Assembly: GCA_902702965.1 (NCBI GenBank)
Contig: CACRXP010000036.1
Span: 240,180-304,179, forward strand
DNA: 64,000 nt
DNA from: Spirometra erinaceieuropaei
Lineage: Eukaryota; Platyhelminthes; Cestoda; Diphyllobothriidea; Diphyllobothriidae
Direction: 5' to 3'
In this document: positions 22,339 to 35,260 of the stretch, piece by piece
Numbering within the stretch: the first letter of the stretch is position 1
How the letters are laid out: each line of letters opens with the position of its first letter
Position numbers and translations under genes: made by a program
Notes under the pieces: model-generated
Seen by the model: only the letters and a program-made list of their open reading frames with translations
Database searches by the model: none
What the model was told of the DNA's origin: nothing

Positions 22339-24589
22339 CTAAAAGTAAAGTTCACAATTTTCAAAAATAATAGGTTGACATACAAGTGGAACGAGGTAGC
22401 CTTCAGTGCACAAAAATGGAAGTGACAGCTGTCTGTCAAATGAGGACAAGAGGGCCGTTCGATGGTTAGCTGAGGGAGTCAGTCCACCACCCTTCTCTCA
22501 CAAGCATGTTCCCCCGGCCACTGTGGGCCTGATCAGCAGTACGTTGGCGTCATTTGGGGTTCTAGTCGACACAGAGACACAATAAAACTGGTCTGAACGG
22601 ATTTTCTCCAAAGGGCCAAGTTATGTATCGAGAATTTCCCCTTCACTTTCTGGACGCCTGCGAAAGTAAGGTTGCAGACCCATCCAAGCGGAGTGGACGG
22701 TTTTAGAAACTGTTTTATATAACTATTAGAAGACGAAAGAAGTTCGCTCATAGACAGGACAACCAATTCGTAGAGGAAAAAGATTTTATGGTTGCCTGCA
22801 TGTTAGAACAACTAACATGATCGTCTTGTTTCGTGATCTAAGATCTCGTGGATGACGAGTATTTCACGATTATAGTATTAACTGCCCGGATATACAAATG
22901 AGTTAGGGGATGGTTGCCACTCGATATGCCAAAGAGTGCGGGTTTTCTAGTAGTCAAAAAGGTATTCATTTGCTTTGATGTCTTTTATGAGGGGGGTGTA
23001 TAGGTGCTCATTAAAGAACCTCGTAAGGGCTTACAAAGCTGGGAATTTATTGATACAGAATACATCTTAATTTTAATCACCGTGTTGGCCAAAACCAGGT
23101 AATTTAAAAGACTACTAACAAAGTTATTGCCTCGAATGTGTTATTACTGTCCATTTAGTTTTTACTCCTTCTAATGGTGCTATAATATAAATATTTCCGT
23201 TTTTCCCCAGTTCAGCGTATGCCAAGTTATGGTGATAGGGGCCATTTGCCCACGGTAACATAACATTCGTGTTCACATAACTGACTACTCTACTCCTAGG
23301 CGTTTATTACCCTCGTGTAGCCCAGCTGCAAGAAAGAATAAAAAAGTACAAAACGAAACCCCTTTCACAAAGTCTGCCCAGTTTCTTTGCTTTTCTCCTC
23401 GCCAGTGATCCAAAGATTTAAAAGTCTGTTCATAAAGAGGAGGCATACTCGTGGGTTCACCGCACGCTAAATTACCTCTCACCCGCTCCACGGAGGATAC
23501 AAAAAAATTCATAAATGCACGTAACAACTGCATATACCCTTACGGCGCTAAGAATGATGCCTTTCGTCCCTGCACGCCAATGGCACAGTGGGCGTGCCAT
23601 CATACATCACGGGGAAACTGACCCAAAGGTTCTGGGGTTTGCATTCTGAGTTCAGTTGGCAAGTTTGTCAGTGATGCTACTGATCGCACGGCCACGTTCG
23701 ATCCCTTAAGAGGCGGGAGTCGTGTGTAGCCCAATGATCATTTGATTCGCTTACGCCTTTTATTCAAGGAGCGCGTTCTCAGGCGTGTTTACTACCGAAC
23801 TGAGTTTATGCCAGCCCTTTCACGTGGTGTATAAGACCACTTTATCTTCATGCATGACTCGCCCGAACTTGTCCAAATATTTGAATTTACATCTCCCGTA
23901 TATGTTTAGTCGAGGACGTGAGTCAATTAACCAACTCTCAAAGCTGATCGCAACTAGTGAAGGCAATGGTTTTTTGAAATAACTTTTCGCCTGCTATGAC
24001 ATGCTTGAGATAAATCTTTTATAATTTCTACGTCAGTAATCCGGTCGTCTTGTTCAAGAGAGCATGAGACAGGAGAAAGCAGACACTTTAAGTGCAAGTT
24101 TTCTAAGGCAGATTATTCGATTTCTACTTCAGACCAGAGTCACAGTTGTGAGGCGCCTCTAAAAAGTCAGGTTTTGAAAAGACGTCCGTTAAAATCTGTG
24201 CAGATATTTTTGCGCACAATGGCTGTGAATGTTTCGGCAAATCTTAGTTCTTTCGTGAAATAAAACACCACTCAAAAACTCCGTTGACTCGTAAACAGAC
24301 ATTCTTTCCATTTTTGCAGGGCACAGTCAGACCTAATCCCTATTTCTAATTCTTAATAAGTATTTCAAATGCAGACTGTGGAAATGGGGAACACGCGCTA
24401 ATGAAATTGGAGCTTCCAAAAACCGTCAATACCCCCGAAATCTTGGATTCATTCGTCCCTCTCCTAGTCCTCCAAGCTGATGTAGCAATACTTTTGTATT
24501 TTTCAGATAGGTGTCAATATTTACGGGTAAAATGGGACGAAAGAATGTGTATGTTTGTGTTGGTCAAAAACCTGGTTAGTTGTTGTGAT

Positions 24590-24855
24590 GACCAGGGGGT
24601 TTGGTGGAACGCCAAGGTGCGGCCTCGACCGTGCCATCCACCTGCAGTCTCCCTTGTCTCCGGTCTTCTTGACTCTGTCTTGACACCGGGCTCAGGCAGG
24701 GGAGGAGGGGGGAGTGTGGTAGATGCCGCTCAAGTCTACTGGCACTATAAACCCCTGCGCAAGTCATCGTCCCTGCTCCCACCATCTGCTGTGGTGCATA
24801 CGGTGGACATCGTCGAACTGTCGTGTGGGTGTGTGTGTGTGTGTGTGTGTGTGTA
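24590..24855 (+). repeat. dispersed repeat of about 260 bp (GT-tail family), copy 2
   Basis: Starts around GGTGGAACGCCAAGGTGCGG and passes through GACTCTGTCTTGACACCGGG and a GGTGGACATCGTCGAACTGT block. It ends in (GT)n at 24829-24854. The same ordered blocks occur at 63005-63272 and 56890-57120. Confidence 0.75.
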
Positions 24856-27799
24856 ATGCCAGAGGTGGGAAATCTCTTGTTTCTAACCGCCCCCCCCCCT
24901 TGTAATGCATTGTCGGGATGCCGCTGTGTCGCCACAGTTTGTGCTAATAGGATCAACCGGAATGTGTGCCGCCGTGACAACGTGCTTACGTTCTAGCCAC
25001 GTAAGAGGGCCGGAAAGACGCTGACCGACCGAAAGTGAATATCTTTCACTGGCGCCCATGAATTGGAGCGTCTCTGGCTCGCATCTTAGGCATGACCTTT
25101 CACTTCGACAAATGAGGTTGACGTGTAAGGAGAACTGACGCCGTCGCAGCTCCTGTTCTGCTGACCTGACGTGCTGACCGTTCCCTCCCCCTCCTCCCCT
25201 CCCCCATCCGAGAGATAAGCGTCCTGCTAAGCTGCTCGATCCTTCCACTTCCGCCCGAATGCGACCTCGGTAAGTGAATTTCAGCAAAGAAAATGTGTCC
25301 CAACGGAGGGCTTCCTAACAAGTGACCATTTAGAGGGGTCTATGGAGTCTCTCGGCTCCAGACATTCGGCCCCTTGCGACGTAAGACTGTTGTAAGTAGT
25401 TGAATTAGTAGGAAAAGTTGTATTTTTGTGTTCTTGCTATGCGAAAAAATGTTCATTAAGCAATAGCAACGCAGCTGGGTAGCGTATAGAAGCTGTCTTC
25501 TGGTGAATTTTGTACTTGGTAAACAATTTTATGAGTTTTAGGACTCCATGTATGCCCCAAAATAGTATTGGCTGCGGGAGTAAAGAATGCATAGTGAGAC
25601 CGGTAAGACGAGCTACCGCAAAATCCGCCTGCAAGAAGGTGCCAGCTTCTAATTCCTAAAGTTGTTTCGCCAAGCTACCATGGCTTTGTTATTTACGTTC
25701 AAAATTAGTAATGAACTTGTTTTTTTAAATGTGTTTTACTTTCCCCACGGCTTTTACGTGCGCTTAAAAGAAAGGACGTAGGCGTCCTAAGTTCTGGCCT
25801 GTAGAGATTTACTTCCGTTAAAATCACTACTATGAGAACAAGGCTTTTAGTTTTTCACAAAATTCTGTCATCAGAACCCCCGAATCCGGAGCCGAAACGC
25901 GTTAAGTAAACCCTCGCATTTACAAAGGTAGTCATGAAGATATACAAAGTTGGAGCTTGGATACTCGCAGTGGAATCAGTGAACACAAAATCATGAGTGA
26001 GGGTAGATGTCAGCGCGATCATCCTTCATGTTGAAATTGATATCTCGATATCAAGTTTTTGAAGATAAGTAGCATTCTCTAAGGCAGAAATTAAGATGGT
26101 CAATAAATATTCGCAGTCAAATACTGACCGTCTAATGAGTATTAATTCTTTTGAGAGGGTTTCCCCTGTTAATCGTTATTGCATCCTCAGTTAAATAATT
26201 TTTCTATGTGAACGTATCTTTAACAATTTCAGTTAAGAACGGGTGAATCTTGCTACCCAATGTATTTACTCCGGAAGTATTCGCACGTTTCTTTTATTTC
26301 TATAGGACGAAACCCTTCGTTATTATAAAACTCACGGAACACGGCTATCCCGGTCCGCTGGTGCAAGTACCATCAGATCGACCCGCATGACTGGCGGACA
26401 CAGAGGATCAACCTACGCCAGGCATGCGACAGTAAACACTGCCTTATTGCTCTTTCTTCATGAGATATCTTACTCGTGGTGTAGCTGCCCCCGCATAGAT
26501 TATTGACATGTAAGCAATATAGACGTTAGCACCCCTTGTTCGTCCTGATGGGACTTCTGAGCTTCCCCTGTCCTTTCAGCTCTGCGTGTTCCTATCTAAC
26601 CTTCATGTCTGTAGTAGTTTTTCACTAACTTCCTTGGATGCCTTCTAACGACCTTCACCTCTATACTGACACCTACGGCGGCCTGTCGAGTGATTTACTG
26701 CTATAGGAGCAAATTCGGCCCGAAAACGCTGCCGGAACACGGATCATTTTCACTCTGATATCTCAGGTAATGTTCTTCTTCAGTTACCTTCCTTCGCCAC
26801 CTGCCTGCTAAACACGGCTACCGTTATCGCAGCGCCAATCCGCCTGTGAACTCCTCTGATTCCTATAAATTCGCTTGTGGGTTTGCTCCCATGCACTGCT
26901 CTAAGGCTTTGTCGCCCCAATTGGCGTACAAAGAAAGAAGTTATCTCAGAACTCCACTGGAATTGCATGCATTGAACCCCTTTCGCTGGCACTTTAACCC
27001 CACAAATGTTTGGGCCATTCTGAGGGGCCCTGTCATTTATGTAAAACCACAGACCCTCCATCCTGTCAGATAATTTTTGCCAACTGTCCACCGTAAGCTG
27101 CACAGGGCAGCATACACCGGCTTTGCCTCACTCAGCTCCTCACGTGAGGCTTAAACCAAAGCCGCAGGAACCTGTACCAAAAATGCACTGATTCGATGCC
27201 CTGTTAATATTAGCTACAAATGACGGAATAATTACCACATCAGTGCACCAATAAGACTGGACTTGGTGGACTTGGGCTCTTGCGTCCTTTCTGTGACAAA
27301 ACTGAGTTTTGTGCTCACCTCCTCCCCTCTGAGCGCACCCGTGTCGCTTTCTGGGGACCCGCGAACTTTTTCAAACCGAGTCAGTCTGGTATGTATGCCT
27401 GCATGTCGCTTTGTAACAACTCATCCTCCTCCGAGGCCCACTCCCAGTGGGGTCGTTATGCCACGTGGCGGAAACCTCTTTGAGGTCATCCATCAAGGAG
27501 GGAGTGGGGCTCAGTAATGTGTGTATATGAGTAAACAACACCATAACCTCAATAAAAATCCCTTTTACGTGGACTCAAAAGTCGGATTATTAGTTTCGTC
27601 CACCATAGTAGCTTTACTGCCCTGACTTCATTTCTTCTTCATAAAGACCCCAAATATAAACTAAGCGGGTTTTATATGAATACAGAGGAGACTGAATGAG
27701 CCGATCTTACGTATTTCTCAGTCAGTCATCTTTTCCCCAATCCCGGAAAATCTCACATTTATACAACGTTTAGCAGAGTTTGAGGCTCTGGGGTTGCAA

Positions 27800-27915
27800 A
27801 ACCTGGGGTTGGCTATGGCCGGCTAGTGACGGCTAATAAGTCAGAAACCGCCATTCTAGTCTCCCCTGTCTTTCTCCGTAATGTTATTCTGCCTATACTT
27901 CTAGCCACTTAGCGG
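27800..27915 (+). repeat. SINE body fragment
   Basis: The blocks GACGGCTAATAAGTCAGAAA, CCATTCTAGTCTCCCCTGTC and ATTCTGCCTATA match the body of the tRNA-headed SINEs at 42937-43105 and 48540-48738. The tRNA-like head is absent. Confidence 0.65.
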
Positions 27916-28035
27916 CTGCTGGTGGGGCTAATTACAATGAAACATAGTCACAGGCTAATTCATTTTGACCATTTATGCAAATCACACTCCTGAAACCACT
28001 TTCCAGCTCACAGATGTTTTAGCAGATTTTTAATA

Positions 28036-28221
28036 ATTCATATTGACCCAACTGTGAAAAACTCGGCGCCTCGGTGGGATTCGAACCCCCGCGGTAAGGG
28101 GAAGGCTTTAGTACAGCCAACGCTCTAACCACTTGAGCTACGAGGCCCCGCCGGACGACGCGAGTTTAATCATATTGACACACCGAGGCGCCGAGTTTTT
28201 CACAGTTGAGTCAATGCGAAT
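28036..28221. repeat. palindromic repeat around a tRNA-like sequence
   Basis: Arms 28036-28076 and 28181-28221 are inverted repeats with about 37 of 41 matches. The inner 28 bp are perfect (28049-28076 with 28181-28208) and contain AACTCGGCGCCTCGGTG. The arm is the 3' part of the tRNA-like sequence plus its 3' flank, so the same end appears twice, head to head. Confidence 0.85.
28067..28147 (-). tRNA. tRNA-like sequence (tRNA pseudogene or SINE head)
   Basis: The minus strand folds as a tRNA. The acceptor stem is GGCCTCG with CGAGGCG (six of seven pairs), and the D arm is TAGCTCAAGTGGTTAGAGC. The anticodon stem is short with loop GTACTAA (apparent anticodon ACT), followed by a CCCC...GGGG region like a long variable arm. 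The T arm is GGGGTTCGAATCCCA with one mismatched pair. It therefore holds intact-looking A and B boxes. The first acceptor pair is mismatched, and an ACT anticodon is unusual for animal nuclear tRNAs, which normally use GCT for AGY serine codons. A pseudogene or SINE-head origin is more likely than a working tRNA. The flanking palindrome supports that. Confidence 0.45.
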
Positions 28222-29954
28222 CACTTTCCAGTTATCAATTTTTTGTCCTTATCTTCAATGCTTGCAGTAAATAGTCCCTGATCCTTAGAGAAAGAGCTCA
28301 AAATATCCCCTTATTGTACTGTTCTCCTAGTAAGTTAAGCTTCCTTCATATCTGGTACGCAAAAAGTTCACCGCTTCTTTGATGTAGTAAAAAAGAGTGC
28401 ATACTTGCATTTTCTAAAAGATATGCTGTATTCTACCCCGAACACAGCCATGGGCCTGCATGCGTCAATAAGGACATCCCTGGAGCCTATAGCAGACGAG
28501 AAACTAAGTAGTGCGAACTGCTTACCGCGGACTTGACACTAATTAGCGTGTGCGCAAAAATTGTACAGCTGCAATTTTTCGAAATCATAAATTCTTTCTT
28601 CTCCCAGGGAACAAATTTTAAGAAGGTGCAGTCTTCTATAAAATCAGCAGGACAAATTATTCGCTGTGCATTCTTTCTAGTAAATGTGAGTAAATCTAGG
28701 CCAGCATTTAAAATATGTTGGGAAAATGCATACTGCGCATGTTGGGTGCCCACTCAAGTGTCAGCATGCCAGCGTAAATTGGGTTCGAATGAGGCATCAT
28801 GCTAGTCAGCATTGCATCCTCACTGAAACAGGCCTGTAGATTTAACAACGCACTTAAAGTGAGAAACGCCATGATTTTCGCTGCATAAGTTACGTTGCCT
28901 TGCATGGCGTAAGCAGCAATTGTAACACACCAGGTGGGGCGGGAGTTTTATGAACTACACGTGCCTAGCGGTTATTGTGACACAGTACGAGCCTATAGTT
29001 ACCATTTTCGGTTCTATTCATCCCTCGGGAATGCCTTAGCACTAGGGGCTTGGCCACTTTTCAACAACTCATGGTACAACGCGTCTTAAATGTTGGTCTT
29101 GTATATAGCATGACCTTACCGCTGCTTATCGCGTTTAACAATCTTTCGAGATTGCAACGCAGAACCTGACATTTACGTTTCATCTGTTAATTGCTGGTTA
29201 ATCTGTGATAGTCTGTGTGAGTCATAAACCCTACGCGAAATGGAAATATTCCTTTCTGTTCTGCGAGTTGAATAGCCGGGTGAACTGGAATATGTTCTTG
29301 GAAGTTGTGAAATGTGACCGTGCGAAAATAACAAGTATCTTCTAACAAGACGCTCAAATAAAGAGCAAGTAAGCATGCGTCAAAAAGAGGAGAAGGAAGT
29401 ATGCTCCCTAACGTCCATCACATGTGCATATTGAGATCAAAGGAACAAACTACCGAACTCCAGAGAAAAAAGCGGTGATGTTTGCGAACCGGTCACTCTG
29501 AAATGTCTCTTTAGGGAACTTCACGTAGATCCCCTCCCTCCTTTCCTACGTTTTTGGCCTTTTCTCATTTTATACAAGCGTCCAGCCTATGATGATTGGC
29601 GAAGATCTAACTGAATCAGGTTGCCACTCAAAGCTACTTCAGGCTTCTTAGTTGGGTCCGTTCAAGTTGTTCATAGCTCAGTTTCCCTCTAAGATGGAAT
29701 TCGTTACTCTGAATTTCTGTTTGCCTATGCTTGCGCAAACGCGCATCCTTCGGATGCTCAACACCTTGATCCTTCTTTCTTGCGGTTGTCATCTCGAGAA
29801 TACACTCGAAAGACATTAAGTCATTACCCCCCCCCATCCCACCCCCCATCCAACATGCGGTGTCCTATGGTTATTTTGAAAAACTTTCTTAAGGCCATAA
29901 CACTTGAGGAGCCTAGCTTCTGTGTGTGGAATTCCCGAAGGAAAATTTAAATTA

Positions 29955-30740
<786 letters not shown>

Positions 30741-31066
30741 CTAGATTCGTTCTGTCAGATGAGCAATAAAGGAGACCACCGATTACGGAAGGTCTATGGG
30801 ATGAGGCTAAAGAGTAGAAATTGGTCCCCGAAAGGCCATACCTTAATATTTTGCAGCACTCACCCCCTTTTGATCCCTATAGATTCAGTTTGAGAACTTC
30901 ATTAGCAAATGCCAGCGAGAAAAGAAGTCCAAAAGTGTTAAATTCCCCATTCAGAAAGCAAATCAAATCTGCGCATTGCCCCCAATGAACCATTTCCCGT
31001 CCTCGACGATGAGGATACCCCTCATATCAGCTGACGAACTGTTTACAGTCCATGGCCAGTCTTGTA

Positions 31067-32004
31067 GAACGTTAACCGAGATTCTGAAATGCCTTTTCAG
31101 TTAGGAAGGAGTGTGGTTGTAATCTTGATCGTGCAGCACAGTCCCAAGATATTTCAGTCACGCCAGGAAATCATTTTTGAGTGGACTTCTCACCGGCAGC
31201 CGGTAAAAGCCACACTCGGTTAGAAATGATTGCTTAAGTAGCATGAATTTTTCCCACTGATACTCGATGCCCTTATACATCCAAATATGTTTTGTGGAAG
31301 ACACGAACAATATGTGCTTTCTTGTACTTGTGTGGTTGCAAATCACGTGTTCTCAAAATGTATTATTAAAAAGGTAAATTCCGGCTTCAAAAAATTTCGT
31401 AATTGTAATATTTCGAGATCATGAAATGTCGACTCATAAGGTATTGTGTTCGCTCGCTTATTAATAGTGAGTATGAAGCATACAACATGGTTCGCATGCA
31501 TTGTAAAATTGCATGTACCCTATATAACGCCATCATAGTAACGTCAAGAAATGTATGACTTTCCTTACCTGGAAAGTATGGTGCATACAGTTTTATAACC
31601 CTAGGTGCGAGTCCAACTGCTAATTTGGTTCAAGATTATTCGGGAATTAGATAAGTTTGTTTGAATCGAAAGGTACCCTTCTAAGTATCAAAGTTGAGAA
31701 AGACGTAATTTCCTGAAATGAATACAAGAACGAATATTTTTGTCCACGGTTTCGGTAAAATAAAACTGAAATTATAATGGCATCGAACATCAATGAGAAA
31801 AATTCATAATGTTTAAGTAGTCATTTTTAACCAAGTGTGGTTCTCGCAGGCGGCTGGAGAGAAGCTCACCCAAATGTATGATTTTAATGCTTTGGAACTA
31901 TGTTCTACGATTACCAATATCACAACAGCACCTGAGCAATCATTCCTAATTGAAAGCCTATTTTAGAATTTCGGTTAACATTTCAGATGATCGGTCAGTG
32001 ACTG
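31067..32004 (+). mobile_element. foldback (long-TIR) element, diverged full-length copy
   Basis: The left arm begins GTTAACCGAGATTCTGAAATGC and the right arm ends TTTAGAATTTCGGTTAACATTTC followed by CGGTCAGTGACTG. The middle carries TACAACATGGTTCGCATGCA, which matches the spacer of the copies at 37516 and 48733. The spacer orientation equals that of the 48733 copy. The arms are diverged from one another, so this is the oldest full copy. There is no coding potential. It lies in the presumed upstream Pitx intron. Confidence 0.7.
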
Positions 32005-32069
32005 AAAATCGTCAGTTCTAGGAAACAGGTGGGAAGCTTTCTCAGTCACGTAAGCCTGTGCTGTGAAGC

Positions 32070-33120
32070 CTGCTCTCATGTTCACTTGCAATATTCCTAG
32101 TGATTTCGCCCAAAATACTTACTTTCAGAAACGTCTGACTGAGAACCTGCACTTCGTGAATATTGTCAAAGAGCGAAGGTACTGACTGCTGAGCAGATTA
32201 AACTTCAAACTTACGGCTGGTGTCCAGTCAGTTAAAATACCGAAAAGTGCTTTTGATGGCTGGAGGTCAGGTGCAACAAAATAAACCCAAGAGGACATTC
32301 CAGACGAGGATGCATTCAGGGCTGGCTTGTGCTGGTAAAAACTGTCTGTCAACACTTAGCATGATCATGCACCATCCCCTGTTCGGATGAAACATGGGTT
32401 CCCAACGCCAGCGACTCGACAGAGACGTCAGTTCATACACACAGGCTCAAACATTCGAAGCAACTCAGTGCAAACGGAAATGACACACATATTCAATCGT
32501 CGCAAGTGACGAGGTCCATAAATCTTCCCCGAGGGTGGACTCAGCAGCTGGGGCTTGTGTGTGTGTGTGTGTGTGAATTCGTTTATATCGAACCAGGTTT
32601 GCGCTACCCCCAACTCACTCTGTCTTCACTCACAACTGACAGGCTCAGGTGGCAAGACGAAGTCAAGACGGTCGCAGATGGGCTCGGACGCAGGAACTAG
32701 CCCCTATCTGATGCTGTTGCTGACGATAAAATCGAGCAGGAACTCGAAATGTCAGGCGCATTAGGTTCTTGTTTCGGCGACCGTGTCTCCTTCGCCTACA
32801 GATTTAACCATTCCGTATACCCGTGCCACACACCATCTAACCCCTGAATCCCCGAGTACTAGGTTTCATTCAGGTGAGGAAGTGAGTCTCTGATTTCACG
32901 TAAGTGGGAACGCCATCAAAGACACATTAGAAAGGGACCAGTTACAGCCCAACACGCGGTCCTGAGTAGGATCCAGTTATCCCGCCCTTTGACAACCTCC
33001 CAATTCACGGTTTCTAGTGTGTTGTGGCAGTTGAACATCTCGTTCGATTGTTTATAGGGAGGATGGTATGAGTTGGATGCGAGTTGGACTGATCTCACTC
33101 TTCCCTCTAGCATACACCGC
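32070..33120 (-). repeat. 1.05-kb dispersed repeat, copy A
   Basis: An inverted partner of 51285-52310, about 18 kb away. Both read through blocks such as HNTLETVNWEVVK and FLMCL in one frame and MLTDSFYQHKPAL and SSWVYFVAPDLQPSK in another. These frames are shared by homology and are not evidence of a protein. The copy contains (GT)n at 32556-32574 and a hammerhead-like string at about 32705-32760 resembling Penelope tails. Confidence 0.8.
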
Positions 33121-33302
33121 TGTTTGTCCGAGTAAGCCGACTGAGAATTAAGTCGGGTGTACTGGCCTACGTAACGTGACTTCTCTGTCCTACGTGTGCC
33201 ACAGACAAGGCAATGATTCGGGACTCATGCAGACACAACACAATCCGACTGGCACGTTTGGCGAACCAACACCGTCCCTTGATTTGTGCCTGACACAACA
33301 GC

Positions 33303-33367
33303 NNNNNNNNNNNNNNNNNNNNNNNNNNNNNNNNNNNNNNNNNNNNNNNNNNNNNNNNNNNNNNNNN
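33303..33367. other. assembly gap (N)
   Basis: A run of 65 N. Confidence 0.99.
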
Positions 33368-34205
33368 TGACGGCAGTAGTGAAAAACTACTTGTGGGTGT
33401 AGTTCTCATTTAATTTTCACAGCAGTTTGGATAACCCGATCATGTGTTCGCTTTTGGGCTTAACTGCAGAAACCAGGCCTATTTCAGATTTTATCCCCAC
33501 TATCTTACATAGACAACTGGAAGTAATTGTTCTCTGTTATTGGAAAAACTGGCTACAGTGCGGCAAATACTCCCGTAACCGTCTTCCAGGTTTGCAGTGT
33601 AGAAAACATAATGTTTACTGGCATTTCGTCGTGTTACCGAACCCCAGATGTCGCGAGTGTGAGATTAACCGATCCGGCCTGACTGCAAGACAGAGTACGG
33701 GCGTTCCATTCTGCCTCGTAGCAGAGGCCTTGAACATTTTTAGGCGGTCGCGTGACGGTGAGTATACAGTAGTCAAGATGCATTAAGTGAACATACGGCG
33801 GGACTGAAATAGCCACTTCTAGCTCGCCTGCTGTCATCAGCAGGTCATAATGGGACCTCGGGTCAGGCAAAGCAAAAATTTGGATCTGGCACCCATTGCT
33901 CAGTGAGACTACGCTCTGTCATCACGTCAGGCGCTCATCCCTCGTCCGCAGCGATCTGGAATATCCAGTCATGATAACGCCGTCAGTTGGTTTAGCCTGA
34001 TTGCCTGATAGCCTGATGTGAGCCTTCCGTTTAGCATGACATTTCCAGTCTAGGGCTCTGGCACGTACGCCGCGTGCCGACAAGCAGGCACTGATCGTAC
34101 GTCCGTAAAGACCGCTTCTAGTTTGCACACTGTCCAAAGCCGTTCATGTCCCAATCCCAGGACAGCTTTCACATCGTCAGGGCTGTTTAAAAGATAACAA
34201 CTTAC
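33368..34205. other. no recognisable feature (presumed Pitx 5' intron)
   Basis: Nothing recognised. If the 34206-34512 exon belongs to Pitx, this is intron sequence next to its donor. Confidence 0.35.
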
Positions 34206-34512
34206 CCATTCTGCCCACTCCTTTCTTGGTCTCCTTAGGTGGCTGTTTCGACGCTACCAAGTCGACATTCTCTCGGCTGCCATCTACCAGACCGTATTCC
34301 GCTTCTGTCGGTAGACCGAACTGCTCACACAGCATCATCGATCTGCGACCATCCAGACTGGGATCGAAACAGAGACGCACTGAACCGCCCGTGCAGCCAC
34401 CATCTGCGACGTAATTCATGTTTCCGCATCCGGGCATCAGGCCAGCTGCGGAGAAGTCGGATTCCACGAAGGGCTGCAAGGGCCCGCCTGCACTTTCGGT
34501 CAGGGTATTCAT
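34206..34512 (-). CDS. candidate 5' coding exon, possibly of Pitx
   Basis: A minus-strand frame starts at the ATG at 34512 (an in-frame TAG lies about 35 bases upstream). It reads MNTLTESAGGPLQPFVESDF onward, ends near KETKKGVGRM, and meets a consensus donor G|GTAAGT with the cut after 34206, phase 1. The coding stretch (about 102 codons) is not homologous to a domain that I know. It sits 3.5 kb upstream of the homeodomain-start exon on the same strand and just inside a CpG-rich block, where a first exon is expected. Joining to the 30087-30714 exon in frame requires the phase-1 acceptor ending at 30689, which has a poor pyrimidine tract. The better acceptors (phases 2 and 0) do not fit, so an unseen middle exon or a different gene is possible. 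The ATG context is weak (C at -3). Confidence 0.45.
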
Positions 34513-34699
34513 CTGCGTGCTCGGGACCCCGGCCTTCTGCTTCTAAACGGTCAATAAAGATAAATCGAATCCAGTGAGATGGTTCCAGCGGAAAATCCAT
34601 GTTAGCAAACAGAAAAGGGCGTGAGGACTGTGAGGCCGATCTTCAATGAGTGAGTGGAAGTCAATATAACACACAGGCATGCACGCACAGAGAAAGGGA

Positions 34700-35260
34700 C
34701 TTACCCTCGGATTAGGGGGCGACTGGCCACACGCTTATCTCCGTGCTCCCCAGTGGGCGGGATTTGCGCAGCACTTCTCAGATCCGCGCGCTTCTGTATA
34801 TGAGGTAAGACTATGAGCTTTAGCTGGTGATTAGTTTTCGCCGTTTGAACCCGTGCGGCGAAAGTGCCTCGGAGAGAGAAGGCTAATCCAAGGATGAATT
34901 CTGCCGTGTCACGCCCTAAGCCGCCCGGATTCAGAAATGCGAACGTGCGTTCACTGTTATCCCTTTCGGCGCCCGCCCCAACTTATTGAACCCCTTCCCC
35001 TCCCCCGTGGTCCTCTCAGAGCAGCGGCATCAGCTGCAAACGCAGGGGGTAGGCGAAGACTCTTCATCACGCAGACTGGCCATTGGCAGAACACGCGGCC
35101 GTACGTATTGGCGCGCGAGTGCGCAGTTACGCTAGCTGGTCCACGCGAGCCTGTAGTCCCATTGGCTCGGCTTTTCGGTTGGAAAGACAGAGTGGAGGAT
35201 GGGCGTCGCGCTGGCCAATCAAAACACTGAAAGACCGTGAGATTATCCAGAGCACGTCCC
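34700..35260 (-). promoter_or_regulatory. CpG-rich block, possible Pitx promoter region
   Basis: G+C and CpG are much higher here than in the flanks (for example CAGATCCGCGCGCTTC and GGCGCGCGAGTGCGCAG). A GTGGGCGGGA GC-box lies near 34755. It lies immediately upstream of the candidate first exon on the minus strand. No clear TATA box or initiator was identified. The promoter role is inference. Confidence 0.35.

Noticed and set aside
23580..23705. A-box-like TGGCACAGTGGG and B-box-like GTTCGATCC as a tRNA or SINE
   Set aside because: The spacing of about 110 bp is too long for a tRNA-type promoter and no fold was found.
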